64,000 nt of DNA from Apostichopus japonicus (lineage: Eukaryota > Echinodermata > Holothuroidea > Aspidochirotida > Stichopodidae), in contig NC_092576.1 in NCBI RefSeq assembly GCF_037975245.1, positions 17,876,111-17,940,110 of the forward strand. Direction: 5' to 3'. Shown here piece by piece: positions 25,291 through 39,034 of the stretch. The notes beneath the pieces were generated by a model. The model made no database searches. It saw only the letters and a list, made by a program, of their open reading frames with translations, and was not told the origin of the DNA. The translations under genes were made by a program, and so were the position numbers. The number at the start of each line of letters is the position of its first letter. The first letter of the stretch is position 1.

Positions 25291-25455
25291 ATGTCACTGT
25301 TCCTCTTTCTCTTCCCGGGGTCTTTCGTTTTTCTTATACTCCCTCCTTTTCTCCTGTTTTCCTTTTTTCCCCTCCTTTCTCTCCTTCCTCCTCTTTTCCC
25401 CCCTATTTTTCCCTTTTTTCTTTTTTCTTCTTTCTTTTTTCTCCTCTTTTACTTA
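25291..25455. repeat. Polypyrimidine tract (copy B)
   Basis: Shorter counterpart of the copy A tract; reading frames through it are low complexity. Confidence 0.8.
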
Positions 25456-26041
25456 CCTGGGGCGCGCCCCCAACAACAACCACCCTCACCCCCTCCCTAG
25501 ATACGCGCCTGTTTTGGCTCAGTATTTTTATTCAACTTTTGCCGGGTTACTCAGCAGTAAATAGGAAAGAGAAGAACGATGCATATGGACTATGACGATT
25601 TCCCCATAACAGTAAACCACCCATTCCCCTCTGCCCCCCCCTCCCCCAAAAAAAACTTGACTCGGAAAGAAATTTTTTATATTCTGATACGATAAGTGTG
25701 GTTTATAGTCAGATGGCTTAGCAAATTTAACGTTACCGGCCGGACAAAAGTACCAAATTTGGCATGGAGTTTCTTTTCGACCTATATAGCGATTTTATCC
25801 GTGGAACCCACTTAATCGGTTCCGATTTTTTCAAGATGGCCGCCAAAATCCAAGCTGGCCGCCAGAAAAAATGGAAATGTCATATATCTGGCTGTAAAAA
25901 TCAGAAATGAACAAATGAGGGGTCAATTCAGGTGTTTCCGGGGTCACTGAAACAGATGATGGTCATGATACGTTGCTTGGGTCACCTATTATCAAGATAG
26001 CTGGCCAATATAACAGAAAATACACTAGTTGTCACTGTTAA

Positions 26042-26582
26042 ATGTCAGTGGAAGTGTAGACTTGACTTTGAAGATTCTGACTCCTTCTGATTAGTATTGA
26101 AAATCCAACCACCAGACTGAATTTTAGTCGATGCAGTGTGAAAATTAGACAGATTTACTATTACGTAATGTTTTTGTGACGTCAAAGGGGGGGGGAGCAA
26201 TGGATAATGCAAAATATACATTTTCAAAACTCTGCCACTTAAGAATGGCGAATCTGATTTGAATGAAAACTTACAGAATTTTGAAGAATATATAGATGCA
26301 GGCATTCATTGACTTTAAAGAAAACATTAACTTGAACTTTTTACCTATGGAGGAACGAAAAATCAGTAATTACTCTGTAAACTCAATAGCGACATTCATT
26401 TCGTTTCCCTCTTGACGTCAAGGGACCCGGATATTTAGGTAACACAAAAACGAAATGAGTTTGAAACTCAAATTCGACACTTGGGGTTATGAAATACACT
26501 CTTTTCATCTATGTAAGTTTCAAATCAATCCGCTGCACTTAAAGTGACCTTCAAAAATGTAAGTTTACACTTCCACTGACCT
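26042..26582. mobile_element. MITE with TTAA target duplication (copy B)
   Basis: Same element as in copy A, with TTAA on both sides (26,038-26,041 and 26,583-26,586). Confidence 0.78.
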
Positions 26583-27576
26583 TTAAGTACATACTGGAAG
26601 TATTCGGGAATTCTGTCTACAATGTTTCAATACGATGTTTCTTTACGTCTGTTTAGGTAGGTTATTTTAATTTGACATAGGGACTAGAAGCGTGTCTTGT
26701 AACTATTTCGTGGAACCAATCCTAACGTTAATTTGACAAAAGTGCCAAGTAACATTACTAATCCAAACTTAAACGTGAGTCCGAGTTGAGGTCGTAGGTA
26801 CCACAACTTCACATATAGCTAGTAAATTGGCCTGTTTCATCATGTTAATGTCTTGTTATATAAGGGAAATGTATGTATCCTCTCTGCTAAGCCTGCTTTA
26901 GGATATTATATAAAGCTCTGCGAGCGCCTGATTGATTCAAACATTGTTAAGCATCCTCGCGTTGGAAATGTCCACAACTCTATGCGTATCTGCATACTTG
27001 TCGTACACGTTTGAGATTTATGCATATCAACTTTGCCGATCCCAACATATTACTATATGTAGGTAAATTTAACTATACATTAAGGTCTCACAATGAAATC
27101 ATGAGTACTGGCAGGCACAGTATGTTTGATACATGATTTCTGTTTTCATCTCTCGCACATAAACAAAGAAGTATGTGACGTTACTCATACTGTCATACAG
27201 TTTCTATAAAACTTTTAAGGCAAAACAGTTTTATTCTTGATGATAAATCATAGCTATGTGTGGCCTAACTGTGTAGTGGTATTTCCACTGTGGTAACTAC
27301 TGTAGTCCTAACTGTAAGAGATTCCTTAACAACAATTTGGCTATCTAGGTTCATTCACTAAAGACCTTCCAAATTTGTCTGAGATAGCTCTACGAAAATA
27401 ATGGAATCCTAACAAAGAGCAAAGACTTGGCAAGTTCTTGAAGTTATCCATGTGTTTGTTAAACTCATGTTTCCATGAAGGATGATGTTTTGTCTACATC
27501 AGAACTCATGGAAGGTCGAATCTTGTCACAGTGTCACAGAATTTTCTACAGTACACTACACTACACCATTAACATG

Positions 27577-27893
27577 TTTAAATGCATTGAAGACTCCCCC
27601 AAAGCGCGTGCGGCCACCTGAAAAAGTTTAATTTCTGTTGCTACAAAATGCAGACAGTATACTAATAGTGATACCTTGTTATCTTTTCAACTGGACCTGG
27701 CATGTCAATCGCTGCTTTGCACACTGTGTTGTGAGTATTGACCATAGCTGTATGTATTGATGGTACACTAGTGTCTAATTACCGACGGTAGCAAGCTGTG
27801 TGTGTATTTTTTTGGGTATCGATGGTGGTTTCTAACACTTCTGTTACACCTCATTCGAAACTAGGTCAGATTACCGGCATCAGACGTTTCTCT
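27577..27893 (+). mobile_element. ~317-bp dispersed repeat (copy B)
   Basis: Counterpart of 7,832-8,148 in the duplicated unit. Confidence 0.75.
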
Positions 27894-28397
27894 GTGAGCG
27901 ATTTTTAACCCCTTTAATGGGTTGTTGACCCATTTTGTTCTTGAACTTTTTGCTCCATAACAAAGTTCATTTATCAGACACGAAATAAAAAAAAGTCCAA
28001 GAACAATAAACAACAATGTAAACTACTAGAAATGTACACTGCAAAATGTTGTGTGTTGGAAATATTTGTATTATTAACCCGTGTTTAGTCAAGGTGAGAA
28101 GCCGTTTAAATAGACTGCAGTTAAAAGTGAAACTGACACTGCAAGTGTTTTAAGATGTGCTAATTAATACTTGTACATGTTATATTTAGTTTCAGTTGCA
28201 GTTACTGAGCAAATTTTATTGTTTTATAATCTTTAAAACACAACCAAAATGATACCAACTTCTGTTTGTGCACTCAAAAGTGTAAATTAAAATGATAATG
28301 GGATTGAAGGTGGAAAGTGTCTGTTTGCACACATGTACAAGTGTTTAATACGTAGCCCTTAGTCATCTCATTGATATATCTACAGTGTAGAGCCCCG

Positions 28398-28466
28398 ACG
28401 GCTAATGGCCATCTTGATTTTGGACGGTCCCTGGGGGTTCATGGCCATCTTGATTTTGGACAGTCA
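28398..28466. repeat. 35-bp minisatellite, 2 units (copy B)
   Basis: Shortest allele of the array among the three copies. Confidence 0.85.
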
Positions 28467-29717
28467 CCAATATTTCAGAAGAAAAGAAACCTTGCTGATA
28501 CTGTATTTGTGGAACATGTATTCAAGAGCATCATACAGGTTACTTTGAAATTTGCAAAATATAACACCAGTTTGCAACTGATCGTGCTTTATTGTCAATA
28601 ATGTCTCAAAAAGAGGCCCATCCTCTACTTGGATCACCTTCCCCGGCCACATGAGAAAGCAATAAGATAGCTGTAATTTGTTTAGTAAGCAACAAATGTT
28701 AACCGTATTTTTCCGAAACGACTCAGTGTTATTAGGTGACGTCGAGCTCGCCCGAATGTGCTTCTCATTATACACTACACAGTCATAGTTTCCAAAGTTA
28801 AATTTCCTCAGGACGTATATGGTGTATATATATATTATGTGTTTTGGATGTTGATAAAACAGGGCCTGGAAACTGACCGAGCAGTTCTTAATAGACCGGA
28901 GAGTGTTACACTTGTGCAATGATAGACGTACATTTTATTTGTTAGATTAATCGTGCATTAGACCTTCGTAATCCACCCTATGTTCGTAAACTAGGCGAGA
29001 ATACAGTATATTTAACATGCTGTTCAATTTGACCAATCACTGTCCAGGACTCTGAGTATTCTATGTCACGTCCGGAACAGACGTGAGTCTTGACAACCGG
29101 TTAATCTGTGATGGTTTTAGTCTAAATTTCTTTGCTAGCTAGAGTACTGTTCATAACTATAGCCTAGCTACTTTAAAGGACCAAAAACCGAACTGGCTTA
29201 TTCGTGACCGAAATAACTTCAATGTGGTTACAGTAACAAAGACCCCTCCATTAAATATTAACATCTAACCAACTTTCACCTTCATCGCACACGACAATAA
29301 TACATATTTGACCTTTCCGATCTACAATCAGCTTGTCGTCGCTCAAGGTATTAATCCGGCAAAATGATAACGATCCATTTTAATGAATACTCTAATTGTA
29401 TCATCTAACGCTGTATATGTATAGGACACAGGAGGCGAAGTACTATATTACCAACAAAACAGTAAATATAGACTTACGTACATCAGGTCTTCTACGAATG
29501 AGTTACAAAATGGATTCCGACAGGAATTACAAAATGTCAGAAAAGAACCTTCGAATGGATGCATGTTAGGGTATATATAACTTGCATGGCTGTAACACAT
29601 AGCATAACATAACATAACAGGAGCCGAACACACAATAGTATTTTGAGAGATGGTGGGTTTAGTAGTTGCAGGTTTTTCGTGTATATAAAAAAAAACTATT
29701 AAGTTGTGTAAACGTAA

Positions 29718-29770
29718 GTTGGCCTGACGTTTCAATCCCAGCAGGATCTTCTTCAGAGGCTAAATGACAA
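29718..29770 (-). ncRNA. Hammerhead-ribozyme-like motif downstream of PLE (copy B)
   Basis: Identical core (CTGAAGA, GAAA, CGTC) and stems as in copy A. Confidence 0.5.
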
Positions 29771-30198
29771 GTAACAGTCACAGAAGGGACCAAAAAAAAA
29801 CGCAGAATACAAACAGGTTAATGAGCACGGTGAACACAATGAGATACATGTAAGGGGATTGGTAGACAAGGGATGGAGAGAAGAAAGCAACAGGGTAAGA
29901 GGAGAGGTAGGATATAAAAAGTGGAGGGAGAAAAGGGAGGAATAAAGGAACGGGGTGTTGAATAAACTGGAGAAGGACAAAGACAGAAAGGTGTGGAGAG
30001 AAATAAAGGGGGTGGAAGAGAGAGCTGTGAAAAGAGGAGTGATTAGGGAGGGGTAAGAGGGAACAAGTGGAGAAGGAGGGGGACAGAGGGAAAGTAAGTC
30101 ATGTCCTTCCTGAATGTTGAGTCCATGAGGTTGAATGGTGCGAAGGCGTTGCATCCACAGTCTCTCTCTGCTGATTCCTATTAGGTCAGGACGGCTAC

Positions 30199-31820
30199 CT
30201 AGGGGTTCAATCCCCGCAGAGATGTGTCGTTAATGGTATGGTTGGGAAGGTTAAAATGTTCTCCAACTGGGGTCTCAGTCTTCATAGTGTTGACTGTAGA
30301 TCTGTGTCCATAGAATCGCTTCTTGAGGGTGGTTTTGGTTTCGCCAACATACTGGATGCCGCAAACTCTACAAGAGATCAGATAGATGACATTGGTGGTT
30401 GTGCAGGTGATGTGATCGTTAGTCTTGTGTGTGAGTTGCATTCTGTGGCTGGTGATGGAATTGGATTCAACAATGTGGTGGCTACAGATGATGCAACTCA
30501 AAGTACATTCACATTTGATAGTACCATGCTTAATCGGTGTAAGGTTAAAAGTTAGAGGTGGAACAGCAGCACGCACAAGAAGGTCTCGTAGGTGGCGTGG
30601 TCGTCTGTAGGCGATGATAGGTTTTTCAGGGACGGCTCGTTGGAGTCTATTTGAAGTGAGGAGAATGTTGTGGTTGCTAGAGGTAGTTTTCTGAAGAGGA
30701 GGAAGATTTGGGTGGAAAGTAACAACCAGGGGCAGCTTGTTTTTGCAATCTCGCCCCTTTTTGTTCTTCACTGCCAAAGTAGATGAACTGGAAAGGGAGC
30801 GGACTCTCTGAATAGCTTCATGCACCCTTCTGGCACTATGCCCCCTGGCAGTAATGTATTTTTCCAAAGCATCTGTATGGCAAATGAAAGAGGAATTGTT
30901 AGAGCAAATTCGACAGAGACGAAGTGCTGGACTGTAGGCATATCCAGACTTGCAATGACGGGGATGGCAGCTTGAAGAATGGAGATACTGGTGTGTGTCT
31001 GTGGGCTTGGTGTATAAGTCTGTAGAGAGAGAACCGTGTTCCTTGCGAACAGTTACATCAAGAAAGTTAACCCGTTGGCGAAAGAAATCAGAGGTGAATT
31101 TGATGGTGCTGTGGAAAGAATTGATGTGATTCATGAAGGTGAGCAGGCTATTCTCGTCACTGGTCGAAACGAAGAAAATGTCATCAATGTAGCGCCAACA
31201 GATAAGGGGACGGCAGGGGCTGTGCTGAGCATGCGTTCTTCAAGACTAGACATAAGCAGGCAAGCAGAGGAAGGAGAACATGTGAGAACATGTTGCATGA
31301 GAACTTTGATGTCAGAGATTGGTGGACAAGGGTGAACCTTTTTAGACAGGGCTGCACACGTGGCTGCGATACCTTCAGCATGAGGGATGTTAGTGTAAAA
31401 AGAAGTTACGTCGAAAGTACCGATGATGGCTGTACTGGGGATTTGGTTCTTGATATCTTCAAGTTTCCTGAGAAAATCTGGAGTGTCATGGATATAAGAA
31501 TTAATCTGAGGAATAAGAGATTTGATGAAGTGGTCCACCAACAAGGATATCTTCTCGGTGGGGGGAACCATTGCCTGAGATGATAGGCCTACCAGGGTTA
31601 CGAAGCTTGTGAATTTTGAGCAGGAGATATAACCTGACTGCCTTCAAGAGGTGTGTAAATATCATTGTTGGAGAGATGACGCAAGGCTTCCTTGATGTAA
31701 TCCTGTCGATCCTGGATGACAACTGCAAAACCTTTGTCGGTTGGCTTAATGATAATGTCACTGCGAGAGATCAGTGAGGAGAGTGCTGTACGCTCATCTC
31801 TTGAAAGGTTGTCGTGTGTT
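30199..31820 (-). pseudogene. Penelope-like element with RT and GIY-YIG domains (copy B)
   Basis: Counterpart of the copy A PLE, with the 311-codon frame (30,199-31,134) unchanged in length. It keeps the DVTSFYTNIPH block that A has lost to a stop, and the canonical WRYIDD. It has lost about 70 bases covering the HGTAMGTRMA block (junction near 31,277, filled with AACAT) and about 120 bases further upstream. The two copies are therefore broken at different places and neither is functional. Confidence 0.9.
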
Positions 31821-32450
31821 CAGCGGAAAGGATTTAGCTATTAAGTTAATAGAAATGTCTCAATTAGCTACTACTCACTCAATTGGGCTCATTTCCCGAC
31901 CCTCGGCTTCTTCAACACTGATACCCATCCCTCTATACTCTGACATGTATACAGATGTACACATGGTAGTGCTGCGTCCTTATTAAGTTAACTATATACA
32001 GATCCTCGGCGGTTCCCAAAAGATAGTCAAACCTTTCATATATTTCTTCATTAGACAAGTTTCCGAAGTAATTTATCATCCGTCATTGATCATCTACATT
32101 AAAAGCATGAGTTCTGCCAAGAGGTTGGATGGTGGGGAAGGTAAGAAGTGTAACGTTTATATTCAATGCTGTGATGTAATTATTTGAGCTAAAATGAAGT
32201 TTTGTGGCGTCGTAATGTTTCATGACGAGCTATTAACTGGCATTGAATAAAACCAACTGTTTGATCACTCAGTTCCCTTATGTTGTGTACAACAATTTGC
32301 AGTTATCTGTACTGTGTACTTTTCTGAGTACTGCCGAGACCTTTATAGCCAGGAAGTCCAAATCAGGTGGAGAACGGGGTGGGGAGGGGACATCAACAGG
32401 GCAAGGAGGGCAAAAAAGATGAATGTTTCCTTGTAAAGTTTTGTAGCCGG

Positions 32451-32452
<2 letters not shown>

Positions 32453-32511
<59 letters not shown>
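32453..32511. repeat. (TA)n microsatellite (copy B, near PLE)
   Basis: Expanded counterpart of the short tract at 13,091-13,122 in copy A. Confidence 0.9.
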
Positions 32512-32515
<4 letters not shown>

Positions 32516-33294
32516 GTACTATAGGCACTCTCTCTTGATGGGTCATCTTTGCCAAAGTTTTCATAAACAACCGATTGTGTGTACGTATGTATGTATAGGT
32601 GTGTATGCTTGTGTGCGTATGTCTGTGTATGTGTTTTATTGTAACGGGTTAAAAGTCTACCAGGAAAGAATATAAGATTTACGAAATATATGCATGACTG
32701 CATGAGCCACTCCTATGGATCTGCAGATTTTTTGCAATAGACGTGTAGGCTGCGGTAGGCTGCGGTAGCTGTTGCAGAAACTTAGCTTTGCTAATAAATG
32801 TTTCTATCATGACAGGTTAGATAAATGAATCAATGTCACTAACTGAATTAATATATATTGCTGAGATGTAAAGACAAAAAACTTATTTATGTGCTTGTTT
32901 TTAATACGTACTTTTTTACTTGACTGGTCGGAGAGAGCATCGGTAGTCTTCATGAAGAAAGCAAACCTGATATTATAACAGGTTATACAAATAAATCAAA
33001 GTTACACAATTAAATAGTAATTAATATATATAACTAAGATGAATACTGTAAACAATTTCTAATTTATGTGCTTGTTTTTATAACGTGCTTTTTGACTTGA
33101 CTTTAGTAGGTCGGTAATGTAATGTCGGTCCCGGTAACAAACCGAACAACAACAAAATAACTCAATTGGCTGACAAACGCAAAGAGAACTGCATCACGTA
33201 AATTGTATTCTTGGTGTGCTTGGAATGTACCACGCTTGGCTTTTATATAGAATGAATAACATAACATGCAAGTTAATACATTAAAATATATAAG

Positions 33295-33835
33295 CAAAAG
33301 ATCCCTATCAATGGAATCTTCGTATTTAACAGGTGAGAGCATCGGTAGTCTTCATAAAGAAAACAAAACTGAAACTTACATTCGCGACAGTACGGAACTG
33401 ACAGACATCAACTGAGTTAATTGGTATGCATACACGATTAGCACACAAGGTTGACATACAACGTTAGCATATACGATTAGCATACAAGGTTGACATACAA
33501 CGTTAGCATACAATGTTAGCACACAATGTTGATATACTACGTTAGCATATATACAGCAACAGATCCTTATTAATGGAATCTCCGTATTCAACAGGTGAGA
33601 GCATCGGTAGTCTTAATGAAGAAAGCAAAACTGAAACTTACATTTGCGACAGTGCGGAACTGACAGACATCAACTGAGTTAATTGGTATGCATGCACGAT
33701 TAGCATACAAGGTTGACATACAACGTAAGCATACAATGTTATCATACAAGGTTGACATACAAGGTTAGCATACAAGGTTGGCATATACCGTTAGCATACA
33801 AGGTTGACCTACAACTTTAGTATACAAGGTTGAAA
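33295..33835. repeat. Compound minisatellite GTTAGCATACAAGGTTGACA (copy B)
   Basis: Longer version of the copy A array with more short units and two long blocks (starting near 33,300 and 33,560). The array has changed length since the duplication. Confidence 0.8.
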
Positions 33836-35676
33836 CTATTCATAAGGATAGCCTATGTAATCATGGTCGTAATATGAAAAGTGTAGTTTTTCTTTTCGTT
33901 TTGCGCTTCCTTCTTTAATCAACTTCCTAAGTTACTTCTCAGAAAACTCTGTAATAACAAAAACTAAACAAACTAAAGTAGCAACTGAACATCACACTGT
34001 GAAACATAATAAACACAAACAGATACAATACTAGTAAAACAAACTCGAGTCCTAATCTTTTGTCAATTATCATGCAAAAACACACACACACACACTTAGG
34101 TTCCAACCATGTAATTATCGACATTGTATGCAAAATGGTGTCATATTGTTCAACGATATATTTAACACTAATGGTAGCTTTCTACCTGTGGAGAGAAATC
34201 TATTTAGAAATTCTCTGTAATTAGTATTCACTCTCTGGAATATCATGGCTTAGTAAATCTACTTTAGTCATCTTGGAAATTGGTCTTTGATCAAATTAAT
34301 TACGAACCTTTGTAATCCTGTTAATAGTTTTAACAATGTTCTATTTTCTGGCTGTGTTTTCGAAAGTTAATCAATCTACGATCGTTTGCTCCAGTCATCG
34401 TGTCATCCATAACGTAAATGTTATTTGAAGTTTTCGGAAGCAACTTATCCTAACAAGAGAAATGTTGAATGTTTACTGCTTTATTCCTTTTAATTGTTGC
34501 TGTTCCATTGACGTTCCTGTTCGATGGTTTCAGTATCGTCTGTCCACATAAACATTCGCACAGACAGATAAATACATTAACATGTTTTCAACGTTAAGCA
34601 AATAAAGGAACTCACATCAGTAAAGGTAGCATGGATAATTATAAACATCATTTTTCTTTACAATGTATTTCAAAGAAATATGTTGGACTGTAACTGAGAA
34701 AAGGATTGGTTTTCTTGGTTTAACTTGCCTTAATTTTCCATTTAGCTGATGTTGACATGAACAAATATTAAAGTCTTACTTCTATTATTCTCTCTGCCTT
34801 CAAGTACAAATGATTTTTTTCTTTCTATCTTGACTTTTCGTTATAAATGAACAACAAAGAGCAAAAAAATCCACTCATATGATACAGTAAACGCTGTAAT
34901 AATAACAAAGTTAGAGAAATACAAAGGCAACAACATCATACAGTAAAAAGAGAGATAAAATACTAAATAAACTTGAAATATATAATGAGTATAGACTAAG
35001 TAATTTTTAATACTGTTTCCAGACCGCCACAGTACACTTCGGTACATAACCACGGTACAAAGGGCATTCGATGACTTCGGTAATTACAAATTATTAGAAT
35101 GGTGTGCTTCTGTTTATGTTCTCAAGTTGTGAATATGAAATGATAGCGGTTTATAGGAAAATGACTTAAGATAAACTGTACATAGGGAAGTCGTTAGAAT
35201 GAAGTACACGGTTGCGTATAGATTTGTAGGGGATTCTGGAAGACATCGTGTTCGAAAAAAAAAGTACACTATGTTTTACCCCGCAGGATGTGTATAGAGT
35301 TGATCAAATGACTTAAGACCGATGACTATATAATCTAAGGACACTCAGTTATAATGGTAAAAAAAAAATCATTAACCATGTATTAGAAATATCGCTATTT
35401 GAAAAGATCGTCAAAAGATAACTTGGTTCACATCCAGTCTAACTATTTTAAATCAACAAAATTATTTCAAATTTACTTTATTCATTCGGTTTGCTTTAAG
35501 AAACAAATATGTAACATCTGAGTAGTATAGTTTAAAAAAAATGAAAAGAGAAAGAGAGAGAAAAAAGAGCGAATAATGAGACATTCTTTGTCTTTCCGTA
35601 CGTCTCCATCAATATGAGTAGGAGGAGGAGGAGGATTAGACGAAGGCGGAGGTGGCGATGCGTATAATTTGATATA

Positions 35677-38234
35677 TTACGCAAATAGTGATCCAAACAC
35701 TACCGATAACAAGGGAGATATTCGTCGACAACTGAAAAGGCTTCTCACCTTGACAAGAAATAAACATGGAAACATATAAATAGACATTTTATCACTTGAA
35801 ATGGAAGACGGGTATAGCTGTCACTGAGATATGATATACCTGCGTATACCTGCACACGTACTGTTATATGGATCTGCTTTATATGATTAATATCACACCG
35901 GGCCGTAGCTACAATTATCATGCGAACATGTACCTTCCACACCCCCCCCCCCCCCCTTCAAAACTGTCTGGTAGATGCCGTACATATATATAACACACGC
36001 CCGCAAAGTTGTACAAAAAATGGGGTTAAAATGATAACGAAGATAACACTATTTTGAAAAATTAAAAATCATGTATCAATATAATAACATTCAAAGAAAA
36101 TTTTCCACCCCCCATGACACTACGAAGGTAGACTACCCTCTTGCATTAACCAATCTTCCCCTCCAACTACCAGTTTCACAATAAAAAAAACAGACTGGTT
36201 TTAGGGGCCAATTTTCAGGTTTCTTTTTCCAAAAATGAAATGATGACACCATACTATTCGCCAGCGGATTAATATATAATGGGATCATATGGGATAACAG
36301 TACTATTGAACTGGTAATGAAGAGTTATGCACATGTAATAATGGTTTGCTAAAGTGGGGGAGGGGATGGGTTGGGAAGCGGTGGGAGATGAGAGGGTCTG
36401 ACCTTTCAAGACATTCCTATGTTAAAGGTGACAACTACAGCTGTGTCAGTGATACCTCCCGAGGGTGGCAGTAAAATGTTTGAGCAGTGGGTGACCATTT
36501 TTTCCCTAGCATATTTAGGTGTAACACTGAAGGTGTTTAATGTAGGAAACCAAACATAGGGTTATAGTTCTGATCATTCTGTACTAGCCAGGAATATGCT
36601 AGAGTGACAATGATCCTCATAAAATGCTTACTTTAGCTGCAAATACAATAGCCACGATACCAGTAGGCCAGAAACAGAAAATGGTGACCAGAATTGCAAA
36701 TATCAAGTAGTCATTAGGTTGTACCTGGGTTGTACGAACAATTGTGATAGGAGCAGGCTGTGTGGCGGCAGCGACAGTGTTGACCTATATACGGGAAATA
36801 TAGCAAGATTAACAACTTTGCATAGCAAACTGTCATGTACAAATCACATCGGGGTACTATCGGCCATTAGTATATCATAACAGAATCATGTCTGTAACAG
36901 TGTTATGATGTCATAAATAACCAATGTTGAGTAATATTGGTATGATCTCATACACACACACACTTCCCCACATTCCAGCTCGCTTTAAACGACACCAGGT
37001 CCACATTCCTCCATGTTCAAATCCTATACCCGCCCGTGTTCTGCTGGTATGGAGTAAGAAAATGCAAATCAAACGGAGCTTCATTGATAACATTAGTGAG
37101 CCCAGGACTATAATAACGCAAACTCTAGAACATGACATAGGTTGCAATCCCGTTGCTGTTGTTTGTAAAGGAGAGCCAAACGTTCCATGATTGTTGAAAA
37201 CTGTACTGAGATGTCAAGTATTTTGTATGAATGTCTACATAAATATCAGCATTAAATAGTATAACAGAATGATGGCGACTTACGTAATTATTAGCGAGTC
37301 ATATTTGCCGAAGACAGAGAAAAAGATGAAAAGACATAAACATAAATGTGTAGAGTATCGTACCAGTAGCACGCTTATAAGTTACAACAAATGCGACAAT
37401 ATGTTCAACGTATCTCACATAAATGTTCAAATGTATTGCTCTTATAGTATTAAAAGTTTGTTCATCAAGATAAGTAGACTATCACGGCTGTATGTTCAAA
37501 GGAATGACGCCTATAGGTTCCAAACTTTCTCTTTCTATTTCCTGTCTTCGACATATCAATGTCAATTAACTCCTAACTGATATATAAGACGCTAATGATG
37601 ATATTCTAATTTAACATTGACATCTCATTTCAGGTTTCGATTGTATGAAACGTTTGGCTCTCCGTTGTTTCCTTTGATAATTACGCATGCTTGGAAAGTT
37701 GGTACAGAACTTTGAAAAGACTCTATTTAAACAAGACCTGACTTCGGCAGCGTAATTATAAAGCTGCGGAAATATTAAGTTTTGTATAATAAATCATATG
37801 AGTCGGCATATTGAGATATGGATTGAAAATATGCTGTGATCATGTTTGGCAATATTGCTAATACCAAACGTAGGAACATCTGTCTCTGAATATTCCACTA
37901 AATGATACAATTTAAAAAGAGGATATTATCATTGCTTGTGGGGCTGCCCACATTTTCTCCAATGTTAACATCAGTCCTATACGTACCACTGTAAGTTGCT
38001 GTGGCTGTTGTTGGGGCGGGTAACCTTGTTGAGGCGGGTAACCTTGTTGAAGCGGATAACCTTGTTGAGGCGGATAACCTTGTTGAGGCGGGTTACCTGG
38101 TTGAGGTGGGTAACCTTGTTGAGGCGGAGTTCCCGGCTTGTTATCATATGGAGGAGGCTGTTGATCTGGAAGTGACAAAGTTGAGTGGTAACGTTGTTTC
38201 CGTGCATTTGTTAACTGAACTGTCAAAGACATCT
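35677..38234 (-). pseudogene. CD225/dispanin-family gene with frameshifted last exon (copy B)
   Basis: Exons at 37,987-38,165 (or further up to an ATG near 38,232), 36,632-36,784 and 35,677-35,748. The first two are intact: six PPQQGY-type repeats against three in copy A, and an unchanged CD225 first helix (PNDYLIFAILVTIFCFWP). In the last exon 46 bases are missing at 35,731/35,732, removing the SSGDIQGAEQASASAK loop and shifting the frame. The exon then reads VRSLFSCRRISPLLSVVFGS plus three residues before a TAA at 35,677-35,679. The shifted tail is still hydrophobic, so a short membrane protein could be made, but loss of the conserved loop and second helix makes a pseudogene more likely. 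Confidence 0.8.
37170..37663. mobile_element. Inverted-repeat element inside CD225 intron (copy B)
   Basis: Counterpart of the copy A element, with one base changed in the right arm. Confidence 0.6.
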
Positions 38235-38521
38235 TTCCTCGTGTATGGAAATACATAAAAAATATGACAACTGCTTTACAGTGTTCCAAAGTTGATCTTT
38301 GCAGCAAGTGGATACAAACAGACATCTACTATGAGTGGTTTACAAATAATTGAAGTTAAACGCTTAATATCAACCTTGGATGTTATTGATGATGATCACT
38401 CAATCACAACGTCACTTTGTTCTGGTTTTGATATTTTGTTCGCAATTGATTCAGAAGTCAATGACAGGATCAGTTACGGGCCAGGAAACATGGAGCATGT
38501 AAGCTAAGGTAGTCTAAAATG

Positions 38522-38611
<90 letters not shown>
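38522..38611. repeat. (TA)n microsatellite at the end of copy B
   Basis: Uninterrupted TA; its right edge is the 3' end of a - strand SINE. Confidence 0.95.
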
Positions 38612-38615
<4 letters not shown>

Positions 38616-38879
38616 ATCGTAATGAGTTGGAAAATCAAGAACAGTGAAAAAACTTTCAGCCTCCACCGGGACTCGAACCACGGGCCTCCCGCTCTGTACG
38701 CGGACACCCTAACCACTAGGCTATGGACGCTGATTGTATGTCCAGAGGTTCGAAACCGGTAAGGAAGATCGTAATTCCACTGTAGGCGTTTGTCACCTAT
38801 ATCGAACAATACTAGTTCTGTTTTTGGTGACATATTTTGCCCTACTCTAGAGATCAAACATGATGCTATCCAACTCGAA

Positions 38880-38880
<1 letters not shown>
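38612..38880 (-). mobile_element. tRNA-derived SINE between two TA tracts
   Basis: On the - strand it has a perfect A box (TAGCCTAGTGG) and a perfect B box (GGTTCGAGTCC) about 45 bases apart. The tail reads CTGAAAGTTTTTTCACTG and ends ATTACGATTTTCA directly at (TA)n. Another (TA)n (38,883-38,955) lies on the other side. About 140 bases precede the A box and may be a different repeat. A truncated relative is at 43,774-43,862. Confidence 0.82.

Positions 38881-38882
<2 letters not shown>

Positions 38883-38955
<73 letters not shown>
38883..38955. repeat. (TA)n microsatellite
   Basis: Second TA tract flanking the SINE. Confidence 0.95.
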
Positions 38956-38957
<2 letters not shown>

Positions 38958-39034
38958 CTCTTGTAGCTGTTACTGTAGGAAAAATATCGCATGAAAAACA
39001 TCACGGTAACGGAGGGACACGTGTGTTTTCACCC

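Larger units (their letters stand above)
26646..28660 (+). pseudogene. ACP1 5' fragment: end of exon 1 and part of intron 1 (copy B)
   Basis: Same truncated fragment as in copy A (donor GTAGGT at 26,657). It was inherited through the A/B duplication. Confidence 0.85.
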
